From: Rhodoplanes sp. Z2-YC6860
GTDB taxonomy: Bacteria > Pseudomonadota > Alphaproteobacteria > Rhizobiales > Xanthobacteraceae
DNA: 64,000 nucleotides
Reading direction: 5' to 3'
Assembly: GCF_001579845.1 (NCBI RefSeq)
Contig: NZ_CP007440.1
Location: 1,116,001-1,180,000, forward strand
Part shown: one piece after another, positions 25,083-33,833 of the stretch
Layout: the number at the start of each line of letters is the position of its first letter
Numbering within the stretch: position 1 is the first letter of the stretch
Made by a program: the position numbers and the translations under genes
Notes under the pieces: generated by a model
Told to the model about the DNA's origin: nothing
Seen by the model: the letters and a program-made list of their open reading frames with translations, nothing else
The model's database searches: none

Positions 25083-25847
25083 ATGCGCGCCCCATCCGAC
25101 AAAAATCAGGTCCAGGTGATCGCCCGCGCTGCGCACATTCTGCGCGCGCTAGAAGGCGAGGATGCCGGCTTGAGCCTCGGACAGATAGCCGCACGGGTGG
25201 GTCTTGCGCGCTCGACCGTGCAGCGGATCGTCGCCTCTCTTGAGACCGAGAAACTGCTGATTGCGGCGTCGCCGAACGGCCGTGTGCGGCTTGGGCCTGC
25301 GATCTTGCGGCTGGCTTCCTCGGTGACTGGCGATTTCGTCGCCCGCGCCAGGCCGCATCTCATGCGCCTGTCCGAAGAACTGTGCGAGACCGTCGATCTT
25401 GCGACAGTGCGCCGCGATCATCTGATGTTCATCGATCAGGTGATCGGCTCGCATCGGCTGCGCACGGTGTCGGCGGTTGGCGAGACGTTTCCGCTCTACT
25501 GCACCGCCAATGGCAAGGCCTATCTCTCGAGCCTCGACGAGCTCGAGGTCGAGCAGTTGATCGGCAAGAGCTACGAGGCGCGCACGCCGAACACGCTGAC
25601 CAAGCTGCCGGCGCTGCTCGCCGAGCTGCGCACGGTGCGCAAGAACGGCATTGCCTATGACCGCGAGGAGCACACGCTCGGCATCTGCGCGGTCGGCGTG
25701 GCGCTGCACGATCCGCTCGGCAACGCCGTGGCGATTTCCGTTCCGGTGCCGAGCCAGCGCTTCCGTGAGCAGCAGCGGCTGATCGCCGAGCGGCTGCTGG
25801 CAACCAAGCACGCCATGCAGGCCGACTGGAGCGCGGCCGCAGCCTAG
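25083..25847 (+). CDS. IclR-family transcriptional regulator
   Basis: A 254-aa regulator. The winged HTH spans about residues 10-70 (VIARAAHILRALEGEDAGLS, LGQIAARVGLARSTVQRIVA), followed by the IclR effector domain (ETVDLATVRRDHLMFIDQV, FPLYCTANGKAYL, EEHTLGICAVGVALHDPLG). IclR proteins of this type usually sense aromatic acids or their metabolites. It sits between the divergent decarboxylase and the long plus-strand catabolic series beginning at 25919, and may control both. Confidence 0.93.
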   Translation: MRAPSDKNQVQVIARAAHILRALEGEDAGLSLGQIAARVGLARSTVQRIVASLETEKLLIAASPNGRVRLGPAILRLASSVTGDFVARARPHLMRLSEELCETVDLATVRRDHLMFIDQVIGSHRLRTVSAVGETFPLYCTANGKAYLSSLDELEVEQLIGKSYEARTPNTLTKLPALLAELRTVRKNGIAYDREEHTLGICAVGVALHDPLGNAVAISVPVPSQRFREQQRLIAERLLATKHAMQADWSAAAA

Positions 25848-25918
25848 CACTTCGAGCCGGCGTACCGCGTCGGGAAACAATCAAAGGCCGCCACTGGCGG
25901 CGAACAGGAGGAAAGACC

Positions 25919-26764
25919 TTGGCGAAAAGAATCCGCGGCGTGATGTTCGAAGAGAACCTCAAGAACGACATGGGGCTCGAGTTCTACAACCTGTCCCATC
26001 GTTTCGGTTATCAGTCGCCCAACTGGCCGTACTTCGAGGACGTCAAGATCGAGCGCATCCACTACATGGCGAAGTCGGGCGTGTTGTCGCAGCGCATCAC
26101 CACCTCGATGCACAACACCACGCACATCGACGCGCCGGCGCACGTCGTGCAGGGCACTCCGTTCATCGACGAAGTGCCGCTTCCGCATTTCTTCGGCTCC
26201 GGCATCGTGATCTCGATCCCCAAAAAGCAGTGGGAGCCGATCACCTATGACGATCTCGAGAAGGCGGCCGGCAAGATCGTGCGCCCGCGCGACGTGGTGA
26301 TCGTCAACACCGGCTGGCACCATCAGTACGAGGACAGCGAGGATTATTTCTGTCGCTCGCCGGGTTTTGTGAAGTCGGCGGGCGAGTGGTTCGTCGAGAA
26401 GAAGGTCAAGGTCGTCGGCCACGACACCCAGGCCAACGACCATCCGCTCGCGACCGCCATCGGCCCGCAGCGCAACGGACCGCTGCATCCGCATCTCGCC
26501 GAGGAGTATCGCGAGTGGTCCGGCGGCCGCGACTGGAAGGATGACTTCCCGGAGTGGGAGCCGGTGCATCGCATCCTGTTCACCAACGGCATCCTCGGCA
26601 TCGAGAATGTCGGCGGCGACCTCGACAAGGTCACCGGGCGGCGTTGCACCTTCGCGTTCTTCCCGTGGAACTGGGATCGCGGCGACGGCTGTATCATCCG
26701 TCTGGTCGCCATCACCGATCCGAAGGGCAATTATCGCATCGAGAAAGGAGCGAAATTCAAATGA
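25919..26764 (+). CDS. Cyclase family protein (metal-dependent hydrolase)
   Basis: A 281-aa member of the cyclase/kynurenine-formamidase family with the metal motif H65-NTT-H69-I-D71-A-P73 (HxxTHxDxP). It is distinct from the one at 1081 and longer, with a Trp-rich region GWHHQYEDSEDYF. Translation starts at TTG 25919 behind a strong AGGAGGAAAG. Its stop overlaps the start of the cupin gene (ATGA). It opens the catabolic series downstream of IclR and could hydrolyse a cyclic amide, a lactone or an N-formyl group. Confidence 0.9.
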   Translation: MAKRIRGVMFEENLKNDMGLEFYNLSHRFGYQSPNWPYFEDVKIERIHYMAKSGVLSQRITTSMHNTTHIDAPAHVVQGTPFIDEVPLPHFFGSGIVISIPKKQWEPITYDDLEKAAGKIVRPRDVVIVNTGWHHQYEDSEDYFCRSPGFVKSAGEWFVEKKVKVVGHDTQANDHPLATAIGPQRNGPLHPHLAEEYREWSGGRDWKDDFPEWEPVHRILFTNGILGIENVGGDLDKVTGRRCTFAFFPWNWDRGDGCIIRLVAITDPKGNYRIEKGAKFK

Positions 26765-27102
26765 TTGCGAAAAAGCTTTCCGAGGCGAAGGAATACGTCG
26801 CGCCGAACCACCGCGCTTGCACCACGCTGCGGCTGTTTGGTGCGGAAGCTGGCGTATCCAAGGCGATCGTCGCCGGTGTCTCGCACTTCCTTCCGGGTGG
26901 CGGCGCCGGTCCCGACGCCTCGCCGCCCGAAAAGGTCTATTACGTGCTCGAGGGCGAGCTCACGGTGATTGTCAATGGCAAGGAGACGGTCTTGAAGAAG
27001 AACGACTCCTGCTACATCGGCCCGAACGAAAGCCGCGAGATCATCAACCGCACCAACGAGGTGTGCACGATCTTCGTTGCGGTGGCGTCGCCGCCGGCGT
27101 GA
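26761..27102 (+). CDS. Cupin-domain protein, 113 aa
   Basis: A single-cupin protein: HFLPGGGAGPDASPPEKVYYVLEGELTV forms motif 1, with the usual first His replaced (the region reads G-P-D), and GPNESREIINRTNE forms motif 2 with no His. Metal binding is therefore doubtful, and a sensing, isomerase or accessory role is possible. It is translationally coupled (ATGA) to the cyclase, which implies stoichiometric expression. Confidence 0.85.
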   Translation: MIAKKLSEAKEYVAPNHRACTTLRLFGAEAGVSKAIVAGVSHFLPGGGAGPDASPPEKVYYVLEGELTVIVNGKETVLKKNDSCYIGPNESREIINRTNEVCTIFVAVASPPA

Positions 27103-27140
27103 TCGCAGGTGAGGCAGCGCTCCCGCCACACGCTCCGTCG

Positions 27141-27250
27141 TCATGCCCGGGCTTGACCCGGGCATCCATACGCGGTCGCAACAGAGTACCGTCTTACGAT
27201 TGAGATTGTTGCGCTCGCTCATGGATTGCCGGGTCAAGCCCGGCAATGAC
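27141..27250. repeat. BIME-like pair, TCATGCCCGGGCTTGACCCGGGCATCC family
   Basis: TCATGCCCGGGCTTGACCCGGGCATCCAT faces ATGGATTGCCGGGTCAAGCCCGGCAATGAC. It lies between the cupin and SDR genes of the presumed operon. Confidence 0.75.
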
Positions 27251-27285
27251 CGCGGATAGAGCAACCCTTGTTTGTGAGTTCAGTC

Positions 27286-28089
27286 ATGTCCGAAGACTTC
27301 CTGAAAGACCCGCTGTCGCTGTTCAGCGTCAAAGGCAAAACCGCGATCGTCACCGGCGCGACCGGCGCGCTCGGGGCCATCGCTGCGAAAACTCTGGCCG
27401 CCGCCGGTGCCAACGTCGTCATCACCGCCAACAACGCCGAAGGCCTGAAGAAGATCGCGGCCGAATGTGTGAAGCTCGGCGGCAAGGTCGAAGTCGTGGC
27501 GAAGCGCCCAAGCTCCGAGGCCAATTGCGACGCGATCGTGCAGACCGCGGTCGACAAACTCGGCGGCGTCGACATCCTTGTCGTCGCGTCCGGCCAGAAC
27601 AAGGTGTCGAAGATCACCGACCAGAAGCCTGAGGATTTCCTCGATGTCATGGACGCCAACGTCACGCAGTCCTGGCTGATGTCGCGTTCGGCGGCGCGCC
27701 AGATGATGAAGCAGGGCAAAGGCGGCAAGATCATCCTGACCTCGTCGGCGCGCGGCCTGCTTGGCCATCCGGCCGGCTATACGGCCTATTGTGCGTCGAA
27801 GTCTGCGGTCGACGGCATCACCAAGGCGCTGGGTTGCGAACTCGGCGCGACGGGCATCACGGTCAATGCACTGGGGCCGACGGTCTTCCGGTCGCCGCTC
27901 ACCGAGTGGATGTACGCCGACGATGAGCGCGCGAAAGCCGTGCGTGCCGGCTTCCTGACGCGCGTTCCGAAAGGCCGCCTCGGCGAGCCGGAGGATTTGG
28001 CCGGCCCGATCCTGTTCCTCGCCTCCAAGGCGTCGGATTTCTACACCGGCCACATCCTTTATGCCGACGGCGGCTACACAGCGGGCTGA
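27286..28089 (+). CDS. Short-chain dehydrogenase/reductase (SDR)
   Basis: A 267-aa classical SDR: the cofactor loop TGATGALG near residue 23, the Ser block IILTSSARG, the catalytic YTAYCASK (Y-x-x-x-K), and the C-terminal YADGGYTAG. ATG 27286 is chosen as the first ATG fitting the family N-terminus. Its stop is 3 nt before the next dehydrogenase, so the pair is cotranscribed. The substrate, an alcohol or ketone intermediate of the pathway, is unknown. Confidence 0.92.
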   Translation: MSEDFLKDPLSLFSVKGKTAIVTGATGALGAIAAKTLAAAGANVVITANNAEGLKKIAAECVKLGGKVEVVAKRPSSEANCDAIVQTAVDKLGGVDILVVASGQNKVSKITDQKPEDFLDVMDANVTQSWLMSRSAARQMMKQGKGGKIILTSSARGLLGHPAGYTAYCASKSAVDGITKALGCELGATGITVNALGPTVFRSPLTEWMYADDERAKAVRAGFLTRVPKGRLGEPEDLAGPILFLASKASDFYTGHILYADGGYTAG

Positions 28090-28092
28090 TCC

Positions 28093-29010
28093 ATGGCTGG
28101 AAAAGCGCGTATCGCGGTGATCGGCGCGGGCCTGATGGGCCATGGCATCGCGCAGGTGTTTGCACTCGCCGGCCACGAGGTGACGATCACCGACGCACAC
28201 AAGCCGACGCTCGACAGCGCGCTGTCGCGGATATCGGCGAACCTCCGCGATCTCGGTGACGACGAGACGGCCGTCAATCGCGTCAAGCCTGTTGCCGACC
28301 TCCCCGATTGCGTGCGCGACGCCGACTACGTCGTCGAGGCCATCCTCGAAGACATGCCGTTGAAGCAGAAGACCTTCGCGGAGATCGAGCAGCACGTCCG
28401 GCCCGACACGATCCTGGCCAGCAACACCTCGGTGATGCCGATCACCGAGATCATGCAGGGACTGAAGCATCGCGAACGCGCGCTTGGGACCCACTGGTGG
28501 AATCCACCGTTCCTGGTGCCGCTCGTCGAGGTGATCGGCACGCGTTGGACCTCGCAGGAAGCGATCGACTTCACGATGAAGCTGCACGCCGATGCGGCCA
28601 AGCAGCCGGCGCACGTGAAGAAGGACGTGCCCGGCTTCATCGGCAATCGGCTGCAGCACGCGCTATGGCGTGAGGCCGTGTCGCTGGTCGAGCGCGGCAT
28701 CTGCGACGCCGAAACCGTCGACAAGGTGATCAAGGCCGCGTTTGGCAGGCGCCTCGCTGTGCTGGGGCCGCTGGAGAACGCCGATCTGGTCGGCACCGAC
28801 CTGACGCTCGCGATTCACAAGACCGTGCTGCCGGACATCGACCACCGTCCCGGGCCGTCGCCCTATTTGGAGCGGTTGGTTGCCGAAGGTAAGCTCGGTT
28901 TCAAGAGCGGCGAAGGCTTTCGCAAGTGGAGCGCCGAGGAACAAGCGGCGCTGCGCAGCAAGGTTTTGCAACATTTGAAAAAGGCGCGAGAGAACGACTC
29001 GAAGACTTAG
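28093..29010 (+). CDS. 3-hydroxyacyl-CoA dehydrogenase family protein
   Basis: A 305-aa NAD-dependent dehydrogenase with GAGLMGHGIAQVFALAGHEV at the N-terminus and VKKDVPGFIGNRLQHALWREA at the domain junction. The length fits the short family members that act on non-CoA hydroxy acids (L-gulonate or L-carnitine dehydrogenases, lambda-crystallin) as well as FadB2-type enzymes. It follows the SDR with a 3-nt gap and precedes the importer genes. Confidence 0.92.
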   Translation: MAGKARIAVIGAGLMGHGIAQVFALAGHEVTITDAHKPTLDSALSRISANLRDLGDDETAVNRVKPVADLPDCVRDADYVVEAILEDMPLKQKTFAEIEQHVRPDTILASNTSVMPITEIMQGLKHRERALGTHWWNPPFLVPLVEVIGTRWTSQEAIDFTMKLHADAAKQPAHVKKDVPGFIGNRLQHALWREAVSLVERGICDAETVDKVIKAAFGRRLAVLGPLENADLVGTDLTLAIHKTVLPDIDHRPGPSPYLERLVAEGKLGFKSGEGFRKWSAEEQAALRSKVLQHLKKARENDSKT

Positions 29011-29035
29011 TGCGGCACGAAACAGATTCGACCGG

Positions 29036-29124
29036 CCTCATGGTGAGGAGCGCGTAGTGCGGCTCGAACCATGGGGCCGCCCCATCCTTCGAGACGCGGG
29101 CTTCGCCCGCTCCTCAGGATGAGG
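29036..29124. repeat. Inverted repeat CCTCATGGTGAGGAGC...GCTCCTCAGGATGAGG
   Basis: The arms CCTCATGGTGAGGAGCGCG and CGCTCCTCAGGATGAGG bracket GGCTCGAACCATG/CATCCTTCGAGACGC. I recall this composite intergenic repeat from Bradyrhizobiaceae. It lies just before the ABC-transporter receptor gene. Confidence 0.7.
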
Positions 29125-29149
29125 ACGGAGCAAACACAGGGAGGCGAAC

Positions 29150-30424
29150 ATGAAAGCTGGGAATCGCATCGACCGCCGGACGCTGATCAAGTCAGGCGCG
29201 GCCGTGATCGCAACGCCGGCTTTGCTCGGCGCGAATTCGGCGAGCGCCCAGGCCAAGGTCATCAAGATCGGCCATGTCAGCCCGCGCACCGGCCCGCTCG
29301 CGGGCTTCGGCGAGGCCGACGACTTCATCCTCAAGCAAGTGCGCGACGTCGTCGGCAAAGGCCTGCAGAGCGGCGGCAAGACCTATCAGGTTCAGATCGT
29401 CTCTAAGGACAGCCAGTCGAGCGGCAGCCGCGCCGCGGAGGTCGCCTCGGAGCTGATTCTGTCCGACAAGGTCGATCTGCTGGTCACGTCCGGCACGCCG
29501 GATACCACCAACCCGGTTTCCGACCAGGCCGAGGTCAACGAGGTGCCGTGCGTCGCCACCAACTGCCCGTGGCAGCCGTACTTCTTCGGCCGCAGAGGCG
29601 ACCCCGCGAAGGGTTTCAACTGGACCTATCTGTTTTTCTGGGGTCTTGAGGACGTCATCGCCGCGTTCCTGGCGCTGTGGGATGGCGCACCGACCAACAA
29701 GGTGGTCGGTGGCCTGTTCCCCAACGACGCCGACGGCAACGCCTGGGGCGACAAGGAGCGCGGCTTGCCGCCGGCACTGGCGGCCGCGGGCTACAAGCTG
29801 CTCGATCCCGGCCGCTATCAGGTGATGAACAACGACTTCTCGTCGCAGATCGCGGCGTTCAAGTCTGCCGGCGCCGAGATCGTCACCGGCAACATGATCC
29901 CGCCTGACTTCGCCACGTTCTGGTCGCAGGCCGCACAGCAGGGCTTCAAGCCGAAGATCGTGACCATCGGCAAGGCGCTGCTGTTTCCCTCGGTGATCAA
30001 TTCGCTCGGCGCGCGCGGCAACGGGCTCACCTCCGAAGTGTGGTGGACGCCGCATCATCCGTTCAAGTCCGGGCTCACCGGCCAAAGCTGCGCCGAACTT
30101 GCCAAGGCCTACGAGGACGCAACCAAGCGGCCGTGGTCGCAGCCGATCGGCTTCCAGCACGCGCTGTTCGAGGTGGCGATCGACGTGCTCAAGCGCGCCA
30201 AGTCGATCGAGCCCAAGGCGATCCTCGATTCGATCGTTGCCACCAACTACCAGTCCATCGTCGGCCCGGTGCAGTGGACCGGCAAGCCAGTGAAGAACGT
30301 CACCAAGACGCCGCTGGTCGCTGGCCAATGGCAGAAGAAGGGCGACAAATTCGAACTGGTGATCACGGCGAACAAGCCGGCGCCGAACATCCCCACGGGC
30401 GGGAAGCTCGAGCTCCTGAGCTAG
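29150..30424 (+). CDS. Liv-type ABC importer substrate-binding protein
   Basis: A 424-aa periplasmic-binding protein of the branched-chain amino-acid/amide type (Peripla_BP_6). The N-terminus DRRTLIKSGAAVIATPALL is a twin-arginine-like export signal ending at ASAQ. The mature part begins KVIKIGHVSPRTGPLAGFG, as in LivK relatives. The next four genes encode both ATPases and both permeases, so a complete importer is present. In catabolic clusters these transporters usually carry aromatic acids, amides or urea. The long, Trp-rich binding domain suggests a non-amino-acid ligand; this is inferred. Confidence 0.92.
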   Translation: MKAGNRIDRRTLIKSGAAVIATPALLGANSASAQAKVIKIGHVSPRTGPLAGFGEADDFILKQVRDVVGKGLQSGGKTYQVQIVSKDSQSSGSRAAEVASELILSDKVDLLVTSGTPDTTNPVSDQAEVNEVPCVATNCPWQPYFFGRRGDPAKGFNWTYLFFWGLEDVIAAFLALWDGAPTNKVVGGLFPNDADGNAWGDKERGLPPALAAAGYKLLDPGRYQVMNNDFSSQIAAFKSAGAEIVTGNMIPPDFATFWSQAAQQGFKPKIVTIGKALLFPSVINSLGARGNGLTSEVWWTPHHPFKSGLTGQSCAELAKAYEDATKRPWSQPIGFQHALFEVAIDVLKRAKSIEPKAILDSIVATNYQSIVGPVQWTGKPVKNVTKTPLVAGQWQKKGDKFELVITANKPAPNIPTGGKLELLS

Positions 30425-30439
30425 TTTCGTCAATTTCCC

Positions 30440-31168
30440 ATGGCTCCGATCCTCGCGCTCGAAAAGATCTCGAAGCGGTTCGGGGCCGTGGTGGTGGCGA
30501 GCGACATCGACCTTGCGCTCAGCCAAGGCGAAGCGCTTGGCATCATCGGGCCGAACGGCGCCGGCAAGACCACGCTGTTCGGCATGATCACCGGAACGGT
30601 CGCGCCAAACTCCGGCCGTGTGCTGTTCGAGGGCCGCGACATCACCAAAGACACGCCGGAGCGGCGCTGCCGCATGGGGATCGCCCGCTCGTTCCAGATT
30701 CCGCAGCCGTTCGGCGGCATGACGGTGTTCGAGAATCTCGTGGTCGCGGCGGCGTTCGGCGGCAACAAGCGCGAGCGCGATGTCTATCAAAGCTGCGCCG
30801 AATTGCTTGAACGCTGCGGGCTGGCCGACAAGGCCGACCGTCGCGCCGGAAGCCTAACATTGCTCGATCGAAAGCGCCTGGAACTCGCCCGCGCGCTCGC
30901 CACCGAGCCGCGTGTGCTGCTGCTCGACGAGGTGGCCGGTGGCCTGGTCGAGCACGAGACGGCCGCGTTGGTCGAGCTGGTCAAGCAGGTGAGCGCATCG
31001 GGCGTTTCAATCATTTGGATCGAGCATATCGTCCACGCGCTGGTCTCCGCCGTCGGTCGGCTCGTCGTGCTGCATGGCGGCGCGCTGATCGCCGAGGGCG
31101 CGCCTGCCGAAGTCATCCGCCGCCCGCAGGTTGCCGAGATCTACATGGGGATCGAGGCCGATGCCTGA
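30440..31168 (+). CDS. livG: Liv-type ABC transporter ATP-binding protein (LivG-like)
   Basis: A 242-aa ATPase: Walker A GPNGAGKTT, Q-loop region RSFQIPQPF, a degenerate signature SLTLLDRKRLELARAL as in LivG proteins, Walker B VLLLDEVAGG, and H-loop WIEHIVHAL. Its last 8 nt overlap the next ATPase gene. It is part of the five-gene importer at 29150-33745. Confidence 0.94.
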   Translation: MAPILALEKISKRFGAVVVASDIDLALSQGEALGIIGPNGAGKTTLFGMITGTVAPNSGRVLFEGRDITKDTPERRCRMGIARSFQIPQPFGGMTVFENLVVAAAFGGNKRERDVYQSCAELLERCGLADKADRRAGSLTLLDRKRLELARALATEPRVLLLDEVAGGLVEHETAALVELVKQVSASGVSIIWIEHIVHALVSAVGRLVVLHGGALIAEGAPAEVIRRPQVAEIYMGIEADA

Positions 31169-31865
31169 TCCGCTCCTCGAAGTGCGCGCGCTCGATGCAC
31201 GCTACGGCGATTTCCAGGCCCTGTTCGGCGTATCGATCAGAGTCGCCGAAGGCGACGTGGTGGCGGTGATCGGCGCCAATGGCGCCGGCAAGTCGACGCT
31301 GCTGCGAAGTATTGCCGGTGCGTTGCCGTCGCGCCGCGATGCGATCGTCTTCGCGGGTGAGCCGGTGGGCGATCAGCCGGCCCACGCTGTGGTCGCGCGC
31401 GGCATCGCGCTGGTGCCGGAAGGCCGGCGGCTGTTTCCATCGCTGAGCGTCGAGGAGAATCTTTTGATCGGCGGCCAGCTCGGCCGGCCGGGGCCGTGGA
31501 GTCTCGATCGCGTCTACGGGTTGTTTCCTGTCCTTAAAGAACGCCGCTATCAGCCGGCGCCGTCGCTGTCGGGCGGTCAGCAGCAGATGGTCGCGATCGG
31601 CCGTGCGCTGATGTCCAATCCGAGGCTCTTGCTGTGCGACGAGATCAGCCTGGGTCTCGCGCCGATCGTCATTCGCGATATCTATTCGCGCATTCCGGCC
31701 ATCGTCGCCGAAGGCCTGTCGCTGGTCATTGTCGAGCAAGACATCGTGCAGGCGTTGAAGTCGGCCAGACACGTCTATTGCCTGCAGGAGGGCCGCGTCG
31801 CGCTGGAGGGCGAAGCCAGGACGCTCACCCGCGAGAAAATCTCCGCGGCTTATTTCGGAGTGTGA
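31161..31865 (+). CDS. livF: Liv-type ABC transporter ATP-binding protein (LivF-like)
   Basis: A 234-aa ATPase: Walker A GANGAGKST, LVPEGRRLFPSLSVEENL typical of LivF, signature LSGGQQQM, Walker B LLLCDEISLGLAP (Cys in place of the usual Leu before Asp), and VEQD. ATG 31161 is chosen because it aligns with the family start and overlaps livG by 8 nt, giving translational coupling. Confidence 0.94.
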   Translation: MPDPLLEVRALDARYGDFQALFGVSIRVAEGDVVAVIGANGAGKSTLLRSIAGALPSRRDAIVFAGEPVGDQPAHAVVARGIALVPEGRRLFPSLSVEENLLIGGQLGRPGPWSLDRVYGLFPVLKERRYQPAPSLSGGQQQMVAIGRALMSNPRLLLCDEISLGLAPIVIRDIYSRIPAIVAEGLSLVIVEQDIVQALKSARHVYCLQEGRVALEGEARTLTREKISAAYFGV

Positions 31866-31866
31866 T

Positions 31867-32733
31867 GTGGAGTGGCTCAACACCATCCTGCAAGGCGTGC
31901 TGCTCGGCGGTCTTTACGCCATGTTTGCGGCCGGGCTGTCGCTGATCTTCGGCGTGATGCGGCTCGTCAATATCGCGCACGGCGACCTGATCGTGCTGGC
32001 GGCCTATGTCGCACTCGTCACGGTGCAGGCGCTGGGCGTCAATCCGCTGCTGTCGCTCGTGATCGTCGTGCCGCTGATGGCCGGGATCGGCTACATCCTG
32101 CAGCGAGGCTTGCTCAATCGCACGCTGGGGGACGACCTGCTGCCGCCGCTTCTCGTCACCTTCGGCCTGTCGGTGATCATCCAAAACGGGCTTCTGGAGC
32201 TGTTCACAGCCGACAGCGTCAAGCTCAACGCCGGAACGATCGAGGTCGCGAGCTTGCCGGTGGGCGGCGGGCTTGCGGTTGGCGTGCTGCCGCTCATTCA
32301 GTTCGCGCTCGCTGTCGCCGTGATCGCCGGATTGCAATGGCTGTTTTATCGCACCGCGCTCGGCCGCGCGTTCCGGGCCACGTCGGACGACCAGTCCGTC
32401 GCGCAGCTGATGGGCCTGAACAACGCCCATGTGTTCGGCCTCGCGATGGCGCTGTCGCTCGCCATCGTCGCCGTCGCTGGCGTGCTGCTTGCGGTGCGTG
32501 CCAACTTCGATCCGTCGATCGGCTCGGCACGGCTGATTTTCGGCTTCGAGGCCGTCATCATCGGCGGCCTCGGCAGCATGTGGGGCACGCTCGCCGGCGG
32601 CATCATTCTGGGCGTTGCCCAGGCAGTTGGCGCGCAGCTCGATCCCGGCTGGAATCTTTTGGCCGGCCACATCGCGTTCCTGATCGTGCTCGCCGTCCGG
32701 CCCGAAGGGCTGTTCCCCAAGGTGCAGGGATGA
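31867..32733 (+). CDS. livH: Liv-type ABC transporter permease (LivH-like)
   Basis: A 288-aa inner-membrane permease with about eight TM segments. The opening VEWLNTILQGVLLGGLYAMF and the block MRLVNIAHGDLIVLAAYVA are typical of LivH. RATSDDQSVAQLMGLN is the cytoplasmic coupling loop. It starts at GTG 31867, one base after the LivF stop. Confidence 0.93.
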   Translation: MEWLNTILQGVLLGGLYAMFAAGLSLIFGVMRLVNIAHGDLIVLAAYVALVTVQALGVNPLLSLVIVVPLMAGIGYILQRGLLNRTLGDDLLPPLLVTFGLSVIIQNGLLELFTADSVKLNAGTIEVASLPVGGGLAVGVLPLIQFALAVAVIAGLQWLFYRTALGRAFRATSDDQSVAQLMGLNNAHVFGLAMALSLAIVAVAGVLLAVRANFDPSIGSARLIFGFEAVIIGGLGSMWGTLAGGIILGVAQAVGAQLDPGWNLLAGHIAFLIVLAVRPEGLFPKVQG

Positions 32734-32737
32734 GCCG

Positions 32738-33745
32738 ATGACAGTCCGCGTCGCCCACGCCAACACGTCGAGCCGCATCGGCATGGCCATCGTCCTGGCT
32801 GCGCTTGCAGCGCTGATCGCTGCGCCGTGGTGGGCGGACCGCGCCAGCCTCCGGTTGCTTGCGGAGATTTACGCCTATGTGGGGCTCGCAAGCTTATGGA
32901 ATCTCCTCGCCGGCTATGCCGGCCTCGTCTCCGTGGGCCAGCAAGCTTATGTCGGGCTCGGCGCCTATGTGCTGTTCGCGCTGGCGATGCTGACAGGCGT
33001 GCACCCATTTGTTGCAATTCCGCTGGCGGGAGTTGCCGCCGCCGTCGTTGCGGTGCCGGTTGCGGCGCTGATGTTTCGCCTGCGCGGGCATTACTTTGCC
33101 ATTGGCACCTGGGTGGTGGCCGAGGTGTTCCGGCTGCTCGCGTCGCAGGTCTCGGCGCTCGATGGCGGCTCCGGCACCAGCTTGCCGTCATCGGTGATCC
33201 TGTCCATCGCAGCGAGCCGGCAGATGCGCGAGTTCACGATCTATTGGATTGCGCTCGCACAAGTCGCGGTGATCCTCGCCGCGATCGTGCTGCTGCTGCG
33301 TTCGCGCTACGGTCTGGCGCTGACCGCGATCCGCGACAACGAACTCGGCGCGCGCTCCAACGGCATCGACGTCGCGCGCATCAAATACGCGGTCTATGTC
33401 GCGGTGGCGTTCGGCACCGCCATGGTCGGCGCGCTGATCTTCTTGCAGAAGATTCGTATCTCGCCGGATACGGCGTTTTCGGTGAACGACTGGACCGCCT
33501 TCGTCATCTTCATCACCGTGATCGGCGGCATCGGCCGGGTCGAAGGCCCGATCATCGGCACGGTGGTGTTTTTTCTGCTGCGGCAGACGCTGGCGGATTT
33601 GGGCGCCATTTACCTGCTGATCCTGGGTGTTGTCGCCATTGCGGTCATGCTCAGGGCCCCCAAAGGCCTGTGGGGCCTGATCGCCGACCGGTTGGGCTGG
33701 CAGGTCTTCCCACTGGAGCGGCGTCTCGTCATAGGTGGGCCATAA
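32738..33745 (+). CDS. livM: Liv-type ABC transporter permease (LivM-like)
   Basis: A 335-aa inner-membrane permease: NLLAGYAGLVSVGQQAYVGLGAY (LivM signature), ATGT-like FAIGTWVVAEVFR, and the coupling loop AIRDNELGARSNGIDV. It completes the importer. A 4-nt gap separates it from livH. Confidence 0.93.
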   Translation: MTVRVAHANTSSRIGMAIVLAALAALIAAPWWADRASLRLLAEIYAYVGLASLWNLLAGYAGLVSVGQQAYVGLGAYVLFALAMLTGVHPFVAIPLAGVAAAVVAVPVAALMFRLRGHYFAIGTWVVAEVFRLLASQVSALDGGSGTSLPSSVILSIAASRQMREFTIYWIALAQVAVILAAIVLLLRSRYGLALTAIRDNELGARSNGIDVARIKYAVYVAVAFGTAMVGALIFLQKIRISPDTAFSVNDWTAFVIFITVIGGIGRVEGPIIGTVVFFLLRQTLADLGAIYLLILGVVAIAVMLRAPKGLWGLIADRLGWQVFPLERRLVIGGP

Positions 33746-33833
33746 AAGCTGCAATTGCGCTCGGTCTGACGAGTGAATATTTTTGTCAGCAGACAAGCGC
33801 CCCCAGCGCACCACAATTCGAGGAAATGCGCCG